A stretch of 33,018 nucleotides of DNA from Candidatus Methanophagales archaeon (GCA_030612405.1 JAUWNY010000004.1:1-33018), one strand, 5' to 3'. Positions 18,309 to 28,233 are shown, counted from the stretch's first letter. Notes: generated from the letters alone by a model not told the origin. Numbers and translations: made by a program.

Positions 18309-19433
18309 TTACGCCCCTCTTTTATTTTCAACCATAATATCCAAAGATTCATTAATAAATTCCCTTTGCTTTTTCTTCCAACCTTCAATATATTCCTGTG
18401 AACATTCTATTATTGATTGCCTATTTTGTTTTATCTTCTCATATTTTTCTATGTAAGCATCAAAAGAAAAATCATCCGTCCTGATGATAAAATCATCCAT
18501 ACCAATGCTTTTCATGAAATCCGTTGTCTTTAAAAATTGATATTCAAAACCTATATTTGGAACTTTTTGAACCCAGCCAAGTATGCACGGATGTAAGCGT
18601 TGGCTGATTAGATAATCAAACTTTCCAATTAAAGAACACATTTTGAGTGCTTCGTTTGAAAATGGTATCAATTTCGGGTTGTTTTTGTGCTTCATTAGTT
18701 TAATAACTTTTTTCGCTGCTTCCGTATCACTGTCGTGTTCATTCTCTGTAAATGAGAAGAAATATATCTGAGCACCTTCTTCAACGAAATAGTCTGCTAA
18801 CTTGGCAAATATCGTATATATTTCCTCGTTTTTTAGATATTGTGGTTCTCCTGTTTTCATAAATCTCACGTTCATTCCAACGTTGAAATCGCCATTTAAT
18901 TTGTTATTTACAGGAATAGGATAAAAACTCAATGCCGGATCGCCAATAACATCTACTTCGTTCACTATTCCATTAGAGATAAATAATTGTTGGCTAACAG
19001 GGCCCCTGACACCTTTCAAAATGGCTCTATCAAACAGCTCTCTCATGTGAATGCGATCTTTTTCCGGCAACTTTTCTTTCTCCCTCCTGAAACCACCGCC
19101 AAAAATAACTAATGGCGTTTTTCTATTTCTTGATATTTTGTGAAGATTAAATTTATCAAATCCAAAGATAGTTAGATAGAGGTTCATGGAATCCAATCCA
19201 AGAATAGACCCACCTCCAATTATAATTAAATCGTTTTTGATAAGATATGAATGAATCATGCGATGTTTAAAATCCTTTACTCCCGAAAGAGGAACAAATT
19301 GTAATTTTATGCCCTTTTCCTCTGCTCCTTCAAAGAATAAACGTTTGGTAACCTCGGCTATTATGTCATCTCCGATTGCGTTATATCCATACCATCCAAG
19401 TAATAGGATTTTGTATTTTTTATCGTTGAACAT
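18309..19433 (-). CDS. Polysaccharide pyruvyl transferase family protein
   Basis: ILLLGWYGYNAIGDDIIAE, LIIIGGGSILG, GVRGPVSQQLF, VIGDPAL, DYLISQRLHPCILGW. Confidence 0.87.
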   Translation of the reverse strand: MFNDKKYKILLLGWYGYNAIGDDIIAEVTKRLFFEGAEEKGIKLQFVPLSGVKDFKHRMIHSYLIKNDLIIIGGGSILGLDSMNLYLTIFGFDKFNLHKISRNRKTPLVIFGGGFRREKEKLPEKDRIHMRELFDRAILKGVRGPVSQQLFISNGIVNEVDVIGDPALSFYPIPVNNKLNGDFNVGMNVRFMKTGEPQYLKNEEIYTIFAKLADYFVEEGAQIYFFSFTENEHDSDTEAAKKVIKLMKHKNNPKLIPFSNEALKMCSLIGKFDYLISQRLHPCILGWVQKVPNIGFEYQFLKTTDFMKSIGMDDFIIRTDDFSFDAYIEKYEKIKQNRQSIIECSQEYIEGWKKKQREFINESLDIMVENKRGA

Positions 19434-19502
19434 AACTTGTACCTCCTTTTTGAACGATAAATATCATTGGTGCTACAATTCTTATCGGCGATAATAGAAT
19501 TC

Positions 19503-20222
19503 TCACTTTTTGCGTTTTAGGATATTTATACTCAATGTAATCATTAATGTTTGCAAGTATCTTAAATCGGTTCGTTTTAGTAATCGAGTAAACGACCAGT
19601 AATTTGTATGCCAAACATCCCACTCATTTTCTTTGCGTATTCCTCCTCTCAATTTAACATATTTTTTACAGATATCGTGTGGGAGTAAACCAGCAAAAAG
19701 AAGTCCACAATGACCCTCTTTGTACCATAACATATTTGGTAGGCTAATATACGCAATCCCATCTTGGCGTAACACCCTATACATCTCATTTATAAATTTG
19801 TCTTTATTCTCTACATGTTCTATTACCTGATTGCAAAATATAAAGTTGAAAACGTCATCCTTAAACGGCAATCTATATCCATTTCCCTGTATAAAATCAA
19901 TAGATACCCCATGCTCTTTTGCACGTACTTTGGCTAACTTCAGCCCAAGACCAGGATCACCCCATTTATAATCAACACCACACACTTTATTTCCATCCAA
20001 AGCAAGGGAAATACTCGCCGGTCCAGTTCCGCAACCTAACTCCAAACATCGCATTCCCGAAGAATTTGGCAGATATTTTCTCACAAAATGCAATTGATGG
20101 GATATCCGTTTTACCGCAGTTCGATGATCATTGATCCAAAAGTCCCAAAGTGGATGATCTCTTCCACGCCGTTTTTCAATATCCTGTTCAACTAAGTGCA
20201 TAAAACTGTCAGTTTTATCCAT
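19503..20222 (-). CDS. Class I SAM-dependent methyltransferase
   Basis: MRCLELGCGTGPASISLALDGNKVCGVDY, FIFCNQVIEHVENKDKFINEMYRVLRQDG. Confidence 0.88.
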   Translation of the reverse strand: MDKTDSFMHLVEQDIEKRRGRDHPLWDFWINDHRTAVKRISHQLHFVRKYLPNSSGMRCLELGCGTGPASISLALDGNKVCGVDYKWGDPGLGLKLAKVRAKEHGVSIDFIQGNGYRLPFKDDVFNFIFCNQVIEHVENKDKFINEMYRVLRQDGIAYISLPNMLWYKEGHCGLLFAGLLPHDICKKYVKLRGGIRKENEWDVWHTNYWSFTRLLKRTDLRYLQTLMITLSINILKRKK

Positions 20223-20308
20223 TTTGTTCCCGTTTTCCTATTTCATTGCGATTAAGTTTTTTTCCCTCTGCAAGCAACATATATCATTTATCTTTCACCC
20301 CAAACAAC

Positions 20309-20677
20309 CTATCCGAGGTCATACATAAATACACCATAGGAGACAGCCCCTTCCACCTTATCAAAATACTCATCTGGGTACGGCAAATCTTCTGCATTTC
20401 CAACTTCAAACTCGCATGTTATTCTCTCCCTTTCTGCAAGACGCTTCGCTCTCTTTATCACATCTTTTGATATGTCGATTCCATGAACCTTGCAGCCCTT
20501 TTCAGCGATCTTAAGGCTCAATGTTCCCACCCCACAGGCGACATCCAAAATTCTTTCGCCTTCTTTCAGATTAAGCCATTCAAATATATTTCTCCACTCG
20601 ATTATTCTGATAATATTTGGCGTGCCTATTGTTTTGTATATCAGATGGCCTACTTGTTCTTTCATGTATTCGTTCAT
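20309..20677 (-). pseudogene. C-terminally truncated class I SAM methyltransferase
   Basis: RILDVACGVGTLSLKIAEKGCKVHGIDIS...DEYFDKVEGAVSYGVFMYDLG* stops where the conserved core should continue. Confidence 0.65.
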
Positions 20678-20690
20678 GTTATCCACCTTT

Positions 20691-22940
20691 TTAGCGATAA
20701 TATACCACTGCATCGCCATTATTATATATTTCACTCATATTAAGTAAAGTAGTATAGAACGTCAAATTTTGAAGTTGCACAGCTGTGGTGTTTGAACGCC
20801 CTCCTCTCGGATCACCTAACCATATTTTTCCATCCATTACATTTTTTCTTCCAAGGAAAATACGAGTATCATCCGGGATTCGAGTTATTACCTCCTCTTC
20901 AGTTCCTCGTAAAGGAGAAAAAGAACCACGCGACATTTGAAGTAAAAGTGCATTATGTACACCAGCATATACTCTCTTGCTGGCATCGATATTATCACTT
21001 AACCACCTTGCGGAAACAACTTCTTCTTCATTGAAATTTGGACGATTAACGGCAGTAGTATTTAGCGGGAATGAATATGGTTGGTTGGCGAGTTCATAGA
21101 CAAAACCCGAATTGAAAAGTAAATAAATTACAAAAAATGTAGATAATACCTTCAACGAACTTCTCACATTTTTATTTGTCCAAGATGTCCTAACAATCCT
21201 ACTCAGTATCTTCAATATCGTCATCCCGCCGATTACACAAAATGGTGCTAAAAATAGGAGGGTAATATGATATAACCGTGGTGTGTTAATAGTTGCTGCA
21301 AAATAAGGAATTATTATACCCCCCAAGCACATCCCAAAGAATGGGATAGAGAAAGCGAGATATTCGGCGTTGAAATCTCTTTCTTTTGGTTTCAATAATG
21401 ACATGAGGATGCCTACAATAATAAAAAACTGTGTGGTGAAGTGGATAGCTTTATTAAAATAACCAAGTAGTGTTTCAGGCTTCATAAGTACTAGCTCCAA
21501 TCCCTGTGTAGCCTCGGGATTTAAAAACTCCGAGATGATACTGCTTGCCATGTGATCGCCCAAGTGCACAAACGCATTAAATGCAGCAGAACTTGAAACA
21601 TACATATACCATGTTAGTGTAAATGTGATAAAAAGGAGGACAAAAGTCAAGCTGATTGTTCTATCTCCAAAATTCGAAGAATTTGGATTACCGACAAGGG
21701 CAAGTTTCTCATTTTTATACCTACTAAATTTAGAATGAAGGTTATTTCTCAATTTTTGTATTGCAGGGTTATCCATTGAAAACAATATCAGCCATGAAGT
21801 GATAAGAGAAAACATATAGATGTAAGACAGTGCATAATGAGATACAATCAATGAAATTCCAAATACGACAAATAGAAACGATCGCTTTATTTTATCCATA
21901 TTTTTGTCTATCATTAACAAGATCAATAAAACGAGGAATAATTCAGCAATTTTTTGACGATGCAATCCTACCATAGACACATGGAAAGCGAACATTGACA
22001 TAAAGAAAAAACACGACAAAAATGCGATTTTATCATTTGTCTGTTTTTGAAATATTCGATACAATCCGACAGGCACTAAAGAAAATACCAATGGATAGAT
22101 TATTTTGAATATCCATGTTATTTCCATATTCGAGATAATGGAATAAATTGGAGGTAACATAGCGAGACTTAACATAGCATTATAAGTACCATATATCGTT
22201 GGATCCCAAATTGAGTTCATCACTACTGTTTTAGAAATCCAATATTCAAATGCAGCGTCTGCCCACCCGACCATGTACATCGATATTAGCGATGCGTGGT
22301 ATAAAAGCGAGATTGCAATTACAAAAACAGCTAAAGGATACAAATCATTTGGAATGAACTTATCAAAAGCAATTAAAATGGCTATTAGCGCAATTATGAT
22401 GATTAAAAGCATCAGAATGATATTATTATGATGAAAATTAACCAAATACGTTCCAAATATCGCTAAAAAAGGAATTAAGCATAAGAACAATGCCGGTGAA
22501 GATAGCACACTCTTAACATCGATGAAATTAGGGTCAGAGAAGTCTTTATCCCTTACGTAGCTTAGAATACATAATATTAATACGAGAATGCTTATCGTGA
22601 TGATCAAAGGCGTGATTGAAATCGGTCCGGAAATACCGAAAAGAGGATAGATAGTGTTCATAAACAATCCGGTGAACATCAAGGTCGCAATACTCAATCC
22701 AACCGTGTATAAAATTGTCTCGATATTTCCGAGTTTGTGTAGTTTGAGAATTCTGAGGATGATAATCCCGGGTACGAATGTAAGATAAACGAAACCGATA
22801 CACTGTCTTAAAATTGGAATTTGTAAGCCTACCGCATCTAAACCTATCACGCCCCATAATGCAACTTGGATGGCTAAAACTACCTTGAGAAATTTCTTAA
22901 TTTCCCAATCGTTCATTTGCAAGGGGTTATTTAGTTGCAT
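20691..22940 (-). CDS. DUF2206-like multi-TM membrane protein (archaeal, probable glycosyltransferase-type)
   Basis: ~15 TM segments, FVYLTFVPGIIILRILKLHKLGNIETILYTVGLSIA, C-terminal soluble domain. Confidence 0.75.
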   Translation of the reverse strand: MQLNNPLQMNDWEIKKFLKVVLAIQVALWGVIGLDAVGLQIPILRQCIGFVYLTFVPGIIILRILKLHKLGNIETILYTVGLSIATLMFTGLFMNTIYPLFGISGPISITPLIITISILVLILCILSYVRDKDFSDPNFIDVKSVLSSPALFLCLIPFLAIFGTYLVNFHHNNIILMLLIIIIALIAILIAFDKFIPNDLYPLAVFVIAISLLYHASLISMYMVGWADAAFEYWISKTVVMNSIWDPTIYGTYNAMLSLAMLPPIYSIISNMEITWIFKIIYPLVFSLVPVGLYRIFQKQTNDKIAFLSCFFFMSMFAFHVSMVGLHRQKIAELFLVLLILLMIDKNMDKIKRSFLFVVFGISLIVSHYALSYIYMFSLITSWLILFSMDNPAIQKLRNNLHSKFSRYKNEKLALVGNPNSSNFGDRTISLTFVLLFITFTLTWYMYVSSSAAFNAFVHLGDHMASSIISEFLNPEATQGLELVLMKPETLLGYFNKAIHFTTQFFIIVGILMSLLKPKERDFNAEYLAFSIPFFGMCLGGIIIPYFAATINTPRLYHITLLFLAPFCVIGGMTILKILSRIVRTSWTNKNVRSSLKVLSTFFVIYLLFNSGFVYELANQPYSFPLNTTAVNRPNFNEEEVVSARWLSDNIDASKRVYAGVHNALLLQMSRGSFSPLRGTEEEVITRIPDDTRIFLGRKNVMDGKIWLGDPRGGRSNTTAVQLQNLTFYTTLLNMSEIYNNGDAVVYYR

Positions 22941-22975
22941 ATTTTATTTCTCCCTACAAGCAATATAATACCCGC

Positions 22976-23644
22976 TCACGAACGGGGGGGCAGTTTATCT
23001 GCCAGTTTACAGTCATAGTAGCTGAATCTGTTTGATTTGACAAGTATAGGCAAAAATGATATGAAATCCGAATGATTTGTCTTTAAAACTTCAAATCCTG
23101 CCTCTTTTAGCAGATTGCTGATTTTGGATAGTGTAAATGCTTGAACGTGATCAGAGAGTCCAATTTTAGGAAATATCTTTGAAACAATCTTATTTCTAAA
23201 ATGGTCAAAAAGCAATGAATAAAGACCATAACCATTTGGAACGGTTACAATCAAAAGCCCATTTTCTTTCAATATCTTGTTAATCGAGTTTAATGCTTTA
23301 TCTGGATGGTTTAAATGCTCCAAAACCTCTGAACAGACAACAAAATCAAAATTTCTTTTTTCGCGTATGAAACTTTCAGCGTCATCAACAAGGAACAGTG
23401 GATTATCATTTGTAATTCCTCTGGATTTTGCAGCTTCAATGTTATCCGGGGATATATCGATACCAACCATGCTATACCCAAGAGACGCCAACGGAATTGT
23501 AACGTTTCCTTTACCGCATCCCAAATCCAAGCCTCTGAGGTCGGTTTTGTTGAAGTGATTTCTTATGGACTGAACGATAAAGTCAAGTCGTTTGAAATCA
23601 GCGTATCTCGTGTATTCGGTATATTCATGGTAATTTTGGGTCAT
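22976..23644 (-). CDS. Class I SAM-dependent methyltransferase
   Basis: GLDLGCGKGNVTIPLASLGYSMVGIDIS, FVVCSEVLEHLNHPDKALNSINKILKENG. Confidence 0.9.
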   Translation of the reverse strand: MTQNYHEYTEYTRYADFKRLDFIVQSIRNHFNKTDLRGLDLGCGKGNVTIPLASLGYSMVGIDISPDNIEAAKSRGITNDNPLFLVDDAESFIREKRNFDFVVCSEVLEHLNHPDKALNSINKILKENGLLIVTVPNGYGLYSLLFDHFRNKIVSKIFPKIGLSDHVQAFTLSKISNLLKEAGFEVLKTNHSDFISFLPILVKSNRFSYYDCKLADKLPPRS

Positions 23645-24834
23645 TTATTTCTCATTTTATATTTTATCAGATTGCTATATAATCTGTTCAACTTTTCACC
23701 TATCGTATTCCAATCGTATTCCTCCTCAGCCAACTTTCTGGCAGTTCTACCTAATCTTTCTCTTTCATCGTTGTTTTCTATTAAGTAATTTATCGCTTCA
23801 ATAAATTCTTCATTCACATCATCAACAATAATTGCATGCTTACCATTATTGGCATTTATCCCCTCGATGCCTTTTTTTGTTGTAACTATTGGTAAGCCAG
23901 CCCCTATATAGTCAAGTATTTTTACTCTTGTCCCGCCACCTGTAAGAACCGGAACTATTGCGATATCACTTGCAACCAGTAACTCATTTAGATCATCTAC
24001 AAAACCTAAATATTTTATTTTTTCGTCTTCATATTTAGGAGCCCCTTTGCCTGCTATTGCGAATAGAACCTTTTCATGTTCTTCATGAATTTTTGGGGCA
24101 ATGTATTTTGTGATTAATTTTACCGCTTCTTTATTTGGATAGTAATCATAAACGCCATGAAATAAAATTATAGCTTTGTCCTCCGTTACTCCTAATTTCT
24201 TCTTACAATTTATCTTGTTATAATTCTTTAAATCAGGATTGACAGTTCCAGTTGGTATAACTGTGATCTTATTTTTGTCCAAAGAATATCTTTTGATGAA
24301 TTCATCTTTATCTTTTTCACTAACTGTTATGATGTGATCTACCAGCTTGCACGAGATTCTCTCAATCATAGATCCATAGAGGTAAGATACCCATCTTTTA
24401 ATGGCTTGAACATCTTGTTCTGTTAATACAACATCATTAAGCCTTTTTGCTTCAACATCATGTGCCTCATATACAATATAAGGGGATATTTTATTAAATT
24501 TCGTTAAGACTTTTGCTACGAACAAACCCTGTGGATAGGAGATATGTATCATATCAGGTTTATTCTCTTTGATTATTTTATAAAGTTTAAATATGTAACT
24601 TGGATTCAAATCTGCAAAAAAAGTTCCAAAATGGATGTTTTTCAGGATAAATGGATTGAAGAAATATCTCTTCTCAACAAAAGATGTATTTAATTCGTTT
24701 TTATATTCTGTTGACTCCAAGGTAAAAATCTTATTCTTTTTTGATAGTTGTTTAACCACATTTTGCATTCTTGATTCGTTTCCCGCTTTTGGTGCAAACA
24801 TATTCCCGTGAAAGAATACAATCAATATCTTCAT
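23641..24834 (-). CDS. GT4-like glycosyltransferase
   Basis: AHDVEAKRL, VIPTGTVNPDL, ILFHGVYDYYPN, PVLTGGGTRVKILDYIGAGLPIVTTKKGIEG. Confidence 0.9.
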   Translation of the reverse strand: MKILIVFFHGNMFAPKAGNESRMQNVVKQLSKKNKIFTLESTEYKNELNTSFVEKRYFFNPFILKNIHFGTFFADLNPSYIFKLYKIIKENKPDMIHISYPQGLFVAKVLTKFNKISPYIVYEAHDVEAKRLNDVVLTEQDVQAIKRWVSYLYGSMIERISCKLVDHIITVSEKDKDEFIKRYSLDKNKITVIPTGTVNPDLKNYNKINCKKKLGVTEDKAIILFHGVYDYYPNKEAVKLITKYIAPKIHEEHEKVLFAIAGKGAPKYEDEKIKYLGFVDDLNELLVASDIAIVPVLTGGGTRVKILDYIGAGLPIVTTKKGIEGINANNGKHAIIVDDVNEEFIEAINYLIENNDERERLGRTARKLAEEEYDWNTIGEKLNRLYSNLIKYKMRNK

Positions 24835-25997
24835 TTTAATAGCGCCTCATAAACCCTCTCCGTCTCCTCAGCTATATTTTCCCAGGAATAACCTTCAACT
24901 TTCTTCCGTGCATTCTTTCCCATTTTTTCCCTTACATCTTCGTTCTCTAATAAATAAATTATCGCATCTGCAAGATTTTTCTCATCACCTCTTTTAGTGA
25001 AAAGACCGTTATATCCTTCTTCGATAATACACTTGAACGTATCTAAATCGCTTACAACCATTGGCAGACCAGAAGCAGAAGCCTCTAAAAAGACGATTGG
25101 AAAAACCTCGGTATTTAAAGTTGAAGGCAGCACAAAAACATCTGCTGCCTTGTAATACAATGATTTCAAACTCTCTTCTACAAATCCCGCAAATTTTAAG
25201 TGATTTTTAATGCCAATTTTCTCAGCCAATTTTTCGAGTTCATTTCTCATTTTTCCTCTACCAACAAAAACCAGTTCCGTGTCTGGAACTTCCTTTATTA
25301 TCATCGGCATCGCCTTTACCAGAACATCAGGTCCTTTGTATGGGGTCAGATTTCCAACAAAGAGGATTATATTCCTATCAAGCGGCAATCCTAATTTTTC
25401 TCTGCATTCCTCCTTTGAATATGGAATGCCGAAGTCTTCCATGTTTATTCCATTTGGAATCACAACGATTTTATTCCGATATTTCCCTAAAAACCTTGAT
25501 TCATCGATATAATATTCAGAAGGAGATATTATAACGTCTGCAAAGGATAGGACTTTATCAAGCAAATGTTTGTTATAAAAAGATAAAGCCGTTCTACGAA
25601 CAAAACCTCCAAAACTCTCCTGCCAATCTCCATGATATGTAAGTATAAATGGCACTTTCTTCCTCTTTGCACACCTCGCTCCAGCAATCTCCCCTGGCGG
25701 CGTGCTGAAATGTGCATGGATAACATCTACATCATGTTTCATAGGTTTATGAAACATTCCAAATGAAAAGATGGAACCGTGCACCCTGAAGTTCGTGCCA
25801 TAACGGTATATCGTCATATTTTCGCGTTTTTCAATGGAATCTTTAGAATTAACTGATGTGGTAAAAATGTCTATTTTATGACCTCTTTTAGCCATCTCGA
25901 TTGCCAGATAATATGCAGCCAGTGTTGAACCTCCATATAAATATTGTTTAAAATGTTGAGAATATGAAAATTTTGTATTAAAGTATCCTATCTTCAT
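24831..25997 (-). CDS. GT4 family glycosyltransferase
   Basis: VIPNGINMEDF, ILFVGNLTPYKGPDVLVKAM, VFVLPSTLNTEVFPIVFLEASASGLPMVVSD. Confidence 0.93.
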   Translation of the reverse strand: MKIGYFNTKFSYSQHFKQYLYGGSTLAAYYLAIEMAKRGHKIDIFTTSVNSKDSIEKRENMTIYRYGTNFRVHGSIFSFGMFHKPMKHDVDVIHAHFSTPPGEIAGARCAKRKKVPFILTYHGDWQESFGGFVRRTALSFYNKHLLDKVLSFADVIISPSEYYIDESRFLGKYRNKIVVIPNGINMEDFGIPYSKEECREKLGLPLDRNIILFVGNLTPYKGPDVLVKAMPMIIKEVPDTELVFVGRGKMRNELEKLAEKIGIKNHLKFAGFVEESLKSLYYKAADVFVLPSTLNTEVFPIVFLEASASGLPMVVSDLDTFKCIIEEGYNGLFTKRGDEKNLADAIIYLLENEDVREKMGKNARKKVEGYSWENIAEETERVYEALLK

Positions 25998-26188
25998 CTT
26001 TCCATCCTCATATACTTCGAAAAGACCTTTATGGATATCACCATTCCCTTCAACTTATGTAATCTGTTTCTCTCAAAATACATGCCTTCTTTTACCATCC
26101 TATCCAAAGTAGACTCTCCCCCATACCCCATAAAACTGCAGTGATCAGCTCTCAAACCCTCTAAAGTTATTAAAGCTATGTTTCTCAT
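25994..26188 (-). pseudogene. Internally deleted remnant of a sulfatase-like gene (N-terminal ~40 aa + short unrelated tail)
   Basis: MRNIALITLEGLRADHCSFMGYGGESTLDRMVKEGMYFERN vs MRNIVLITLDSLRADHCTFMGYKRETTPTIDRMAKEGLYFEN of adjacent gene. Confidence 0.75.
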
Positions 26189-27537
26189 TTTTCATACCTC
26201 CCAGAACCCCTCAACTTCGAAACTCGATCACGAATTCTTCTCATCTCCATCTCCTGCTTTACGTGGTTTTCAACGATTGTTCTAAGCTCTCTAACCATAT
26301 CTGGGCGTTCATCAATCAAATTCTCTTGCTCTTGTGGATCTTTCTTTAGATAGTAAAGCTCATCTCCATCTTTTTGCCCTGTTATGAACTTCCAATCCTT
26401 CATCCTATAAGTGATTTTTCTCCCATTTCTATCAAAGACCTTGGAAATTACCCCGTCTTCACCTCCATGCAAAAAGCTCTCAGAAGAAAATTCGTTTTCT
26501 TCGTCTATTAATTCTAACATGGTTGGAGCTAACCCTCTAAGGGAGACTGGCTCTTCCACTTTTCCTTTCCTGTCTGCGTTGTAGATTACGAGTGGAACAT
26601 GTATGAGCTCTTCGTAAAGCATAGGTGGGTGTTCATAAAATCCATGTTCCCCAAATCCTTCACCATGATCAGCATGGATAATGAATATTGGGTCATCGTC
26701 CCTTAAATCCTTCCAAAGCTTATTGATGAACAGATCAGAATAGTAAATTGCATCGTCGTAGGCATTTATAACCGTCGTTCTTTCATTTTCGTCGAGATAG
26801 TTTGTCTCCTTATATAGGCCTTTTGTTATTTTATAGCATAGATAAATATTTTTAAGTTCGTTACCCCTCCACTTTTTGATCCTGGGCACCCAAGGAATAT
26901 GGGTATCTATCAGCAAAATCCACAGAAAATATGGTTTTTCTTGTTCAACTTGTTCAACTTGCTCAATTATATTATCATAATATCTTTCCCATGGCGTAAG
27001 AAGTCTGTCCTTTGTTATTACTACTTTGAGTATTTCAAGAAAACTCTTAACTCTGGAAACAACGCCACCAGATTTTAAAAAGAAATTATCCCCCGCTAAG
27101 GGCACCTCTTTCTTTCTTAAAACGAATTCTATTAATTTTCCTCCCTTTTTGTTGTAGGTTTCAGAAGGGTCATGTAAAGAATCAAATCCTTTATTTAGAC
27201 CAAAATACTTTGTAGCGAAAGGGTTTGTAACGAATGCTTTTGTAACATATCCTTTTTTTGAAAGAATTTCCGCCAAGGTTTTCCTTGAAGATATTTCTCT
27301 CCTCCATTCTTCGCCCACCTTTCCCGTAAAAACATCTGCATTTATGAGTGCATAATCTCCGGTAAGTATCCCAAACATTGATGGAAGTGTCGGAACACTC
27401 GAAGATATTGCATTCTCAAAATACAACCCCTCTTTTGCCATTCTATCAATGGTGGGCGTAGTTTCTCGTTTATATCCCATAAAGGTGCAATGATCCGCCC
27501 TTAAGCTATCCAATGTTATTAAAACTATATTTCTCAT
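26185..27537 (-). CDS. Sulfatase-like alkaline phosphatase superfamily protein (start refined to MRNIVLITLD)
   Basis: NIVLITLDSLRADH, VPTLPSMFGILTG, IIHADHGEGFGEHG. Confidence 0.87.
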   Translation of the reverse strand: MRNIVLITLDSLRADHCTFMGYKRETTPTIDRMAKEGLYFENAISSSVPTLPSMFGILTGDYALINADVFTGKVGEEWRREISSRKTLAEILSKKGYVTKAFVTNPFATKYFGLNKGFDSLHDPSETYNKKGGKLIEFVLRKKEVPLAGDNFFLKSGGVVSRVKSFLEILKVVITKDRLLTPWERYYDNIIEQVEQVEQEKPYFLWILLIDTHIPWVPRIKKWRGNELKNIYLCYKITKGLYKETNYLDENERTTVINAYDDAIYYSDLFINKLWKDLRDDDPIFIIHADHGEGFGEHGFYEHPPMLYEELIHVPLVIYNADRKGKVEEPVSLRGLAPTMLELIDEENEFSSESFLHGGEDGVISKVFDRNGRKITYRMKDWKFITGQKDGDELYYLKKDPQEQENLIDERPDMVRELRTIVENHVKQEMEMRRIRDRVSKLRGSGRYEK

Positions 27538-27677
27538 TTCTCTCTCCCTCCTATATACCCCAAAAACATCCTCGTCGAATACCAAAGCCGCCTCATCTCA
27601 TCCAACCCGTTTCTCCTCAAAACCTGCCTCTTAGTTATTTCTTCTCCCTTCACCTTCATCACAAACTTTATCCGCAT
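27534..27677 (-). pseudogene. C-terminal remnant of a radical SAM (B12-binding type) gene, ATGA-coupled to the sulfatase-like gene
   Basis: RQVLRRNGLDEMRRLWYSTRMFLGYIGGREK* vs RQVLRRHGFDEARRLLYSVKMFIRYVSNR* at the end of the 28291 ORF. Confidence 0.65.
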
Positions 27678-27702
27678 AGCTCCTCCCTCAATTTCTCTAT
27701 CT

Positions 27703-28233
27703 CTACTTTTCCATACTTCTTTTTAGCTCATCCAAGGTTTCAAAAGGTGAGAAATAGCCCTTTTCAATCATGTCTGAAAGCATTGCGTTGCCTTCCTCAA
27801 TGGACAAAAGTCCTTCTCTTACCGCTTCAACCAGGACACCCATGGTTCCTGAAACGGGCACTCCCCTCCTCTGGGCAAGCTTTCTTGCATCCTTGTCGTC
27901 CGTTAATACCTTCAGTTCCCTTGATATAGCGATGCTCAGGCAAGACGACTCACCTTTTCCCAACAAATCCGCGAACAATCGAAAGATCACATCCTCCTCA
28001 GAGAGCACACGAATTGGAACACCTTTCTCTCTCAATTCTCTTTGCAACTCCAACCTATGCATCCCAAGCAACTCCGCAGCTTTTCCTAAATTTATCTTTT
28101 CATCAAGATAGGCGTTTATTATCACCGACTTATAAAGAGCTGGATTCCTATGCCCTAATTCTTTAAAAGCTGCTTCTAACATCTCCGGCGGAATTTTGAC
28201 TAATTTACACAACTCCTCTACTTCCCATTCCAT
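27703..28233 (-). CDS. Fusion of UPF0175-like HTH antitoxin to the C-terminal part of a DUF3368 PIN-like toxin
   Basis: KINLGKAAELLGMHRLELQRELREKGVPIRVLSEEDV (UPF0175-like) + GESSCLSIAISRELKVLTDDKDARKLAQRRGVPVSGTMGVLVEAVREGLLS (DUF3368-like). Confidence 0.7.
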   Translation of the reverse strand: MEWEVEELCKLVKIPPEMLEAAFKELGHRNPALYKSVIINAYLDEKINLGKAAELLGMHRLELQRELREKGVPIRVLSEEDVIFRLFADLLGKGESSCLSIAISRELKVLTDDKDARKLAQRRGVPVSGTMGVLVEAVREGLLSIEEGNAMLSDMIEKGYFSPFETLDELKRSMEK

